Source: Hypericum androsaemum
Lineage: Eukaryota > Streptophyta > Magnoliopsida > Malpighiales > Hypericaceae
NCBI GenBank assembly: GCA_963995505.1
Contig: OZ023193.1
Location: 6,780,521 to 6,844,520 of the forward strand
Direction of reading: 5' to 3'
Length of the DNA stretch: 64,000 nt
Translations under genes and position numbers: made by a program
In this document: in pieces, positions 58,401 through 64,000 of the stretch
Position numbering within the stretch: position 1 is the first letter of the stretch
Layout: each line of letters opens with the position of its first letter
The notes under the pieces: model-generated
Databases searched by the model: none
What the model was told of the DNA's origin: nothing
The model's input: the letters and a program-made list of their open reading frames with translations, nothing else

Positions 58401-59481
58401 TGCTTGTCAGGACAATCTTCGTATGACACGAGCATCGACATTGTCTCGAATGGTACCCTGAAACTAATTCACATATGCTTGCTCCTATAGTTTAAGATTT
58501 GTAACTTTACTTCTTTATCTAATAGAATTTGTAAGTTTACTTCGATATATGCAGCGGATGTAGACAATGATCTTCTAGAGCAAGCAAATGAGGCGAAGAT
58601 TATGCCAAAATCTGTGCTTACTTCTTCACCAAGCGAGGACGAGGAGGGTAAATGGAAGAATGGACCAAAAAAAAGCTTCCAACCAGAAATCATGCTCGTG
58701 GAAGACAAAAAGAGAAAAAGGTTTCTTGTTGCGAATGAACCGAATGCTTCGGAGACCAAACCTTTCTTCGAGTCAGACTCATCAAATAAGTATGTGGGGC
58801 AGACAACATGGAAATGTTCTTTCATCAACTCTGATGCTTCATCTGTCATAGTCCCGTCTTCATCGTGTACTCGAAAAGGTTCCGGTGCTAGTGCTCTGCA
58901 GCTGCAACCGATGGTAATGATTGCTTCATCTGTCTAGATTAGCACTTTAGACTCTTAGAAAAAGATTAGCTCTTCAGAGATGATAAGACTAATGTCTCTT
59001 CCTTTTACCTCAGGATCCATCAGGGTTCTCTAATCCAGCTCCAAACGGTTTGGCTCGAAATGGTTCCTCGCGAAGAGAGACAGTCTCCGAGGAGTCCAAC
59101 AACAAAGAGCTCCAGGACCTGAAATCCATCCTAGACCAATGTCCTGACATTGAAGCTTTCGAGTTAGCCCGGCAGCTGATGAAGCACTTAGCTAACGCTG
59201 ATCGAATTTCCGTCGAAGAGAAGAACACACTACTCGAGATGGAACTTGGACTGAGCAGCATACAACGGAACCGCGAGGCTGTTGAAATTCAGGAACTGGA
59301 CAACGAAATAGCAGATGGTGAAGCGCGTCTGCAGTCTGCAAACACAAGTCCGGAAGAATCGGAGCACCAAGTCAACTCGACCACCACCAAGCGGCAAGTG
59401 ATCAACGCTGAGTTTTTCAGTGATGGGGTTCAGCAAATTATGGACTCCCTGCTCGTTGAAGGCGGGGCAGAAATAAATTAG
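55443..59481 (+). CDS. TNL-2: TIR-NB-LRR receptor with degenerate NB-ARC
   Basis: Exons 55443-55912 (TIR), 56286-57387 (NB-ARC), 57484-57789 (linker), 57903-58452 (LRR), 58555-58913 and 59014-59481 (tail); phases fit; 1084 residues. TIR: YNVFLSFRGAETRHSFVSHL; catalytic Glu E85 kept (WCLDELSEI). NB-ARC: P-loop GMEGAGKST (213-221) with Lys219, but Walker B reads VLVVLHNVDH, so both acidic residues are replaced (H298, N299); GLPL reads AGGIPFILELLG; MHD reads MHE (484-486). LRR shorter than in TNL-1. The tail has a Lys-rich part (EDKKRKRFL) and a helical part (NKELQDLKSILDQCPDIEAF). Such changes suggest little ATP hydrolysis, as in sensor-type NLRs of pairs; this is inference. Confidence 0.9.
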
Positions 59482-60152
59482 TTATCGTCAGAGGTACAGT
59501 ATGATGCAGGAGCATTAGTTGCTTAGAAAATCGGCTGCGTTTCAGTTTGGAAGTTGACTTTCCTTTCTCCATTACACTTGTTATATGTATTCCACTTCGG
59601 TACGGATAACGGGACTTGCAGTACCATGCTGAGGTCTAACGTGTGCGTGTCACGGGGTGGACTGGTTTTTAAAAGTGGTTTTGTGCCAGAAAGAAGTTAT
59701 TTTTAGGGCCAAAACCACCAAAATTTTGACGTACCATCATAATTTTTGATTCGTTTGGACTTTTCGCTATTATAATATATTTTCGGAAAGAAAATTTAAC
59801 GATCTATACGAATTATTATTGGAAAAATTAAGCTCAGGTCCCTGTAGTTTGTCAGACTAGGTTGGGGTCTGTGAACGCCGTCGGGTTCAAGTGTCGCTGT
59901 CGATTTAATTGCTGCCAAGCCGGTGGTCGGGGTGGCCATGGAAGCCGGTGGTTGGGGCCGCTAAGTCGGTGGTCGGAGTTTCATAAGCCGGCCTTGTGTC
60001 TTGATTTCGCAGGGAAGGGGACGCTGTCGACCTCCTCGGTGAGGAAGGTGGGGCCGGAGCGGCCCGGGGAGTACAAGTTGACGGTGTAGGAGTCATTTCA
60101 CTGTCCTTGTTGCCTTGCCGGCACCGCCGTCCAAATCGATTGGGGAGAGGGA
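59482..60152. other. TNL-2 3' flank
   Basis: 3' UTR and spacer. GC-rich short frames at 59860-60090 are not recognised. A 19-bp direct repeat CCGCCGTCCAAATCGATTG occurs on both sides of the following solo LTR (60124 and 62805), an older tandem duplication at the target. Confidence 0.6.
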
Positions 60153-62800
60153 TGACGTACGCAAAATTGATAAGCAATTATACGCACAAGCAAATAGTAT
60201 AGTGAATAAGTAGGGTTTCGAACTGAGGGTTGAACACGAAATCAACGCAAATAATTATGTGAAGCGAGAGAATTAAAAGATTGTAAAGTAAATAAAATTA
60301 GATCGAAAACGCAAATAAAAGACGAGTTGTAAATCAATAGAGACAAACGAGCACGATACCCTTATGGACTACCCATCTATGTCGAGACTATGGTTTTTAT
60401 GAAGTTCTAACTAGTACCCGGAGTGTTCTAGTGCATCTCCCTAACGCTTCCGCTCATTAGGATGACAAAACTAAGCTAGAGTAGTTCATGATTACTAATC
60501 AACGCTTCCGCTCATTAATTAGACCAATAACTAAGCTAAACTCAATTATGAAGTTAACTCCTAGCGGGTTATCCCTTAGTATCAAGATTCCTCATTAATA
60601 CCTTAAGGCATGTCAATTGACTCTTCCGTTGATTCTAATGTCTTCCGGTCCATTATTATCAACTAAACATCATAATCTAAGTGATCAAGTTAGATTAAGC
60701 ATTAAGATCATCAATTAACAACTACTACGAAAGATAATCAAACCATAGCTAACATAGACAAGTAATCACATAATTAGGGCATCGCACTCACGAGAGAACT
60801 ACTCGCTAAGCATGTTAACAAAGTACAATAGATTAATGAAGAACATGATAGCAATTAACATAAAGATAGAGGAAGAGAAAGCTTAGTCGTGATGATCAAT
60901 CTTTGCCAATCCTTTCCCCGTGCTAACTGAAATCGCGGCTTTATTAAACTCCAAAGGCTGTCTCAATATTGCAGTAATAACGTCCCCCGTGAATTGTCTG
61001 CCTCCCGATTGTCTCCCTAAGGCTTATATATAGCCACGAATCTAATACAAAATTAGGAAAACCTAGAGGAGGTTAATCTAAATTGGAAGTTTAACTAGCC
61101 AAATAATAATATATTTATGTTATTTGGCCAGTAACAGAGTCGAATAAATAGGAAACGAATCAAATTCCTAGCAAATTAGGAAGTCTGGAAAGTCTCGGCT
61201 TCGGACAACTGGCGGCCGCTAATGAACTTGCGGCCGCTAGTTGGGTGTTCAATAAATATTCTCGGTCCCCTTACTAGCGGTCGCTAGGGCTGAGCGTGAA
61301 CCCGAAAAAACCCGACAACCCGATAACCCGATCACACCGAAGCACCGAAATACCGAACACCGAAGGACCGAACGGTGTTATGGGTTGCAAATGTTGGTAA
61401 ACCGAACTTCTCGGTGTTGAGTCGGCGTCTTTTTTTTGCAAGCCCGAGACACCGATAACCCGAGAAAAATGATGTCGTTTTAAATAATTATAAGTACCTG
61501 TAGCCTTCCAAATCTCCCATCCAGAATTCTGATTGTCATTTGCAAACCAACAGACCATAAATGATTCCAATGCTTCGGATTCTTGCATGCAATCAGAGAT
61601 GGTATCCGCTGCTCCCGAGATTGTCCTCCTTGTTGAATCATGTCGTTTGATTCACGGGTAGAGATGATGAAGCTCGATGATGTTATACTTATATAGATGG
61701 TGGTTCTACCTAGAGATGGAGGTGTGGTATCTAATTGAAAGCGAGAAAAATAAAATTTTGGCAGAGAAGAGGAGGGGAAGAAGGGGCTCGAACGGTCCAG
61801 AGAAAATATATAGTTTCTCTACTTATCTCTCAAGTCTATTACATATATATCCTGTTGGGCCAGGCCCATGTATCTTTTGGGTTATCAATTGTCCATTAGC
61901 TTCTAATAGCTTCTATAGGACTTGTATATATAGCTAATTCATGCTTCCATCTAAGATTAAGTTGTACAAAACCCTATAATAAAAATAACAGTTTCCTCTT
62001 GAGCTTCGAAGCTCTCTCATGGCTTCTTGATAAATCGATCTCGATCTTTGGCTTCTTCATCGATCTTCTAGTTCAGGTTCATCAATTTTCACAATCCTCT
62101 CATTCCCGACCTCCCCTCCTCTCCTTCCCGACCTTCCTCCTGACCTTCTTCCCTCCAACCTTGACAGGTCCCCTCCCTCCATCGGTGACACCGCCAAACC
62201 GATCATCAATTGGTGACACCGCCGCACCGTGACACCGTCGGTGTTGCCCTATACCGTGACACCGTCGGTTGAGCTTCGAGGAAATTGGCTACGTCGGTGT
62301 CGGCGCCAAAAAATACCCGAAAACCATGACACCGACGTTTCCTCACCCCTAGCGGTCGCTAGTTCATTAGCGATGGGGAGGCCTTCCAATTTCACTAGCG
62401 GCCGCTAGTTAACTCCCCGTCGCTAGTTGGGCTGCACAGCTTTATCGAATCTTTATATTTTTCATTTTTGATCCTCTTCCGCTACGAATTTGGCTTTGAC
62501 TATAAAAGAGAAAATGTAGATATCTCTTTCAGCTTTTCAACGATATCTCATTCGTTATAATCCAATGCTCGAGTAGAAAGTTATGGCTCTTGCAACATAG
62601 TCCCTCGAAATTGCATGTTCAATGGCCTTCATTGAGCCCCATTTCCTATCACAAAATATGACGATGGGTAGAAATCTATTCTCGAACATAAACATACTAA
62701 AACGATCATAAGACATGACATGACATGATAAAAATAACTTAAATTATGACTAAACACGTACGAAACATATGACAAATCATGAGCGTTTACACACTCATCA
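60153..62800 (-). mobile_element. solo LTR (probably Ty3/gypsy Tat/Athila type) with hAT inside
   Basis: TG...CA ends (TGACGTACGC at the left, ACACTCATCA at the right) and a perfect 5-bp duplication AGGGA (60148-60152, 62801-62805). Minus-strand orientation is inferred because the start TGATGAGTGTGTAAACG resembles Tat/Athila LTRs. Without the nested hAT it is about 1.57 kb. No internal domain. Two NotI-like palindromes GCGGCCGC lie in it at 61212 and 61230, and another at 62398. Confidence 0.85.
61285..62351. mobile_element. non-autonomous hAT element nested in the solo LTR
   Basis: 1067 bp; ends TAGGGCTGAG and, read inwards, TAGGGGTGAG; perfect 8-bp duplication GCGGTCGC (61277-61284, 62352-62359). 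The subterminal sequence is rich in AACCCGA motifs, usual in plant hAT ends. No transposase. Confidence 0.9.
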
Positions 62801-63162
62801 AGGGACCGCCGTCCAAATCGATTGAAGCTCTGGTTGATTTATGGGTTTGATGTTCTTGCCTTCTTGGTTGGTGTTCATAGTGTTCAAGAGGTTGAAGAAG
62901 GTAAATTTTTTTTTATTTTTGTTTAAGGATATTTTGGTCATTTCTATGACCAAAAATGAAAAAAAGAGCTGTCAAGGACCCGAGAGTTGATAAAACCAAA
63001 CTTCGGAAATGTCAGGAACGATTTCGGAAATGCAGGGACCCCAGAGGAAGGGATGCCAAACTACAGAGACCTGAGCGTAAGCTTGATACTATTATTTGGT
63101 TTTGTATTTTTGGCAAAAGGTTTATTCCTTTTAATCTTGCTTTTTTCTTTTGCATCTTTCAG
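62801..63162. other. spacer before the LRR exon
   Basis: No TIR or NB-ARC sequence; a pyrimidine-rich acceptor precedes 63163. Confidence 0.5.
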
Positions 63163-64000
63163 GTCAATGTAAAATTAGAAACCGCTGATCTGAGTCATAG
63201 CATGTTTAGAAGAATACCGGATCTACCAATGGCTCAGAGACTGCAGGTCGTGAATCTGCAATACTGCATCAACCTGGTTGATCTATCACCGCTGTGCCAT
63301 TTCACGAGACTGGAACATCTGGTCCTGAAGGGATGCGGAAATCTTACTAGTATTCCAAGTCTGGTTAATAATACGTCTCTTTTGAGCCTTGACCTTTCTG
63401 ATTGTTTGAATGTCAAGAAAGTCTCTGAATTCCCAACAAGTGTGAAATATCTTTATTTAGCTAATACTGCGATAGAGGAGCTACCCCTGTCAATGAAGTG
63501 TCTCCTTAATCTGTTAGCACTTGATCTGAGAGACTGCATAAGGCTAAAGAATCTTCCGGAGCTTCCGGAGAGTTTGCAACATCTGCACCTTGGTTATACT
63601 GCAATAGAAGAACTTCCCCAGTCGATCGGTCATCTTGCTTCTCTGGTAGTACTGAATCTGAGAGATTGCAGAAGACTCAAGAGACTTCCAGGCAGCATCA
63701 CAAGGCTGAAATCTCTCAAAATTCTCTCTCTGTCTGGGTGTAACAATCTGCTATACATGCGTGAGTTGACGGAACAAATGGCTTACGAGTTCATGCATCG
63801 AGAGTGCGTTGATGAGCTTTTTAGAAAAAGGTTTAATCCTCGGATATCAACTCTGTCTTGTTGGAAAAGAGAGTTAAGTACGAACCAATTTATTCAGTTC
63901 TAGTTCACTGAACTCAACTTTCTTACACATGGTAATCAATTAGTACATCAGATGCTGCTGTCGTTGAAAAACTATGGGTTCAAATCAATACACAAGAGAA
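63163..64000 (+). pseudogene. LRR exon of a third TNL-type gene, no upstream domains
   Basis: Exon 63163-63877 starts at a good acceptor (CTTTCAG) and ends in phase 1 at a GT, as the LRR exons of TNL-1 and TNL-2 do. It encodes repeats such as LQVVNLQYCINLVDLSPL, TSLLSLDLSDCLNVKKV, KYLYLANTAIEELPLSMKCL and LVVLNLRDCRRLKRLPGS. A possible next exon starts at 63952 (AAVVEKLWVQ) in the right phase and runs off the window. No TIR, NB-ARC or linker lies between TNL-2 and this exon. Either the 3' remnant of a broken TNL, or an LRR module that another upstream exon uses. Confidence 0.75.

Noticed and set aside
59862..60177. GC-rich overlapping frames after TNL-2
   Set aside because: Short, overlapping on both strands, no homology recognised; the minus frame runs into the solo LTR.
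61212..62405. GCGGCCGC sites as vector contamination
   Set aside because: They lie inside a natural LTR with a target duplication, surrounded by related imperfect palindromes such as CTAGCGGTCGCTAG; no vector sequence adjoins.

Overview
This window is plant nuclear DNA. It has spliced genes with short AT-rich introns, TIR-NB-LRR (TNL) immune-receptor genes of the eudicot type, plant-only families (TCP, B3, CBP60, HSF, CIPK, NRAMP) and dense nested transposons. I cannot name the species from sequence alone. No rRNA, tRNA, CRISPR or bacterial feature was seen.

Layout. 0.5-5.4 kb: a decayed Ty1/copia element. 6.2-6.7 kb: a carboxylesterase pseudogene. 7.2-11.9 kb: a dead L1-type LINE. 12-16 kb: AT-rich repeats, including a 1.2-kb minisatellite. 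16.2-18.6 kb: an RBP45-like gene with an odd LTR-derived insertion exactly at its start codon. 18.6-23.3 kb: a chimeric gene, CBP60-TCP-LRR-coiled coil (chimera A). 25.3-28.5 kb: an NRAMP metal transporter. 28.9-31.2 kb: an orphan reductase exon, a minisatellite and a 5'-truncated CIPK. 31.7-36.3 kb: TNL-1. 36.5-39.3 kb: a Mutator-like element holding a hAT. 40.5-46.7 kb: a LINE scrap and a three-deep nest (long-TIR element, Harbinger element, solo LTR). 46.8-53.7 kb: chimera B, an HSF DNA-binding domain and a B3 domain, then CBP60-TCP-TCP-LRR-coiled coil. 54.2-54.7 kb: a solo LTR. 55.4-59.5 kb: TNL-2. 60.2-62.8 kb: a Ty3-type solo LTR holding a hAT. 63.2 kb to the end: an LRR exon of another TNL-type gene.

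The main discovery candidate is the pair of chimeras. Both carry the same chassis: a CBP60 central domain, one or two TCP DNA-binding domains, the TNL linker and LRR, and a Lys/Glu-rich coiled-coil tail like the one on the neighbouring TNLs. Exon phases match at almost every module boundary, so these look like real gene fusions and not neighbouring genes misread as one. Different DNA/RNA-binding modules sit in front of the chassis: three RRMs in copy A, HSF plus B3 in copy B. CBP60 and TCP proteins are immune regulators and known targets of pathogen effectors, so I infer integrated-decoy LRR proteins without TIR or NB domains, lying in tandem with the two TNLs that could signal for them. This is inference; transcript and protein evidence would decide it.

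All host genes in the cluster lie on the + strand. The two chimeras come from a segmental duplication (about 18.43-23.43 kb and 48.34-53.79 kb). The 3' half (LRR and tail) is clearly more similar between copies than the 5' half, which suggests gene conversion.
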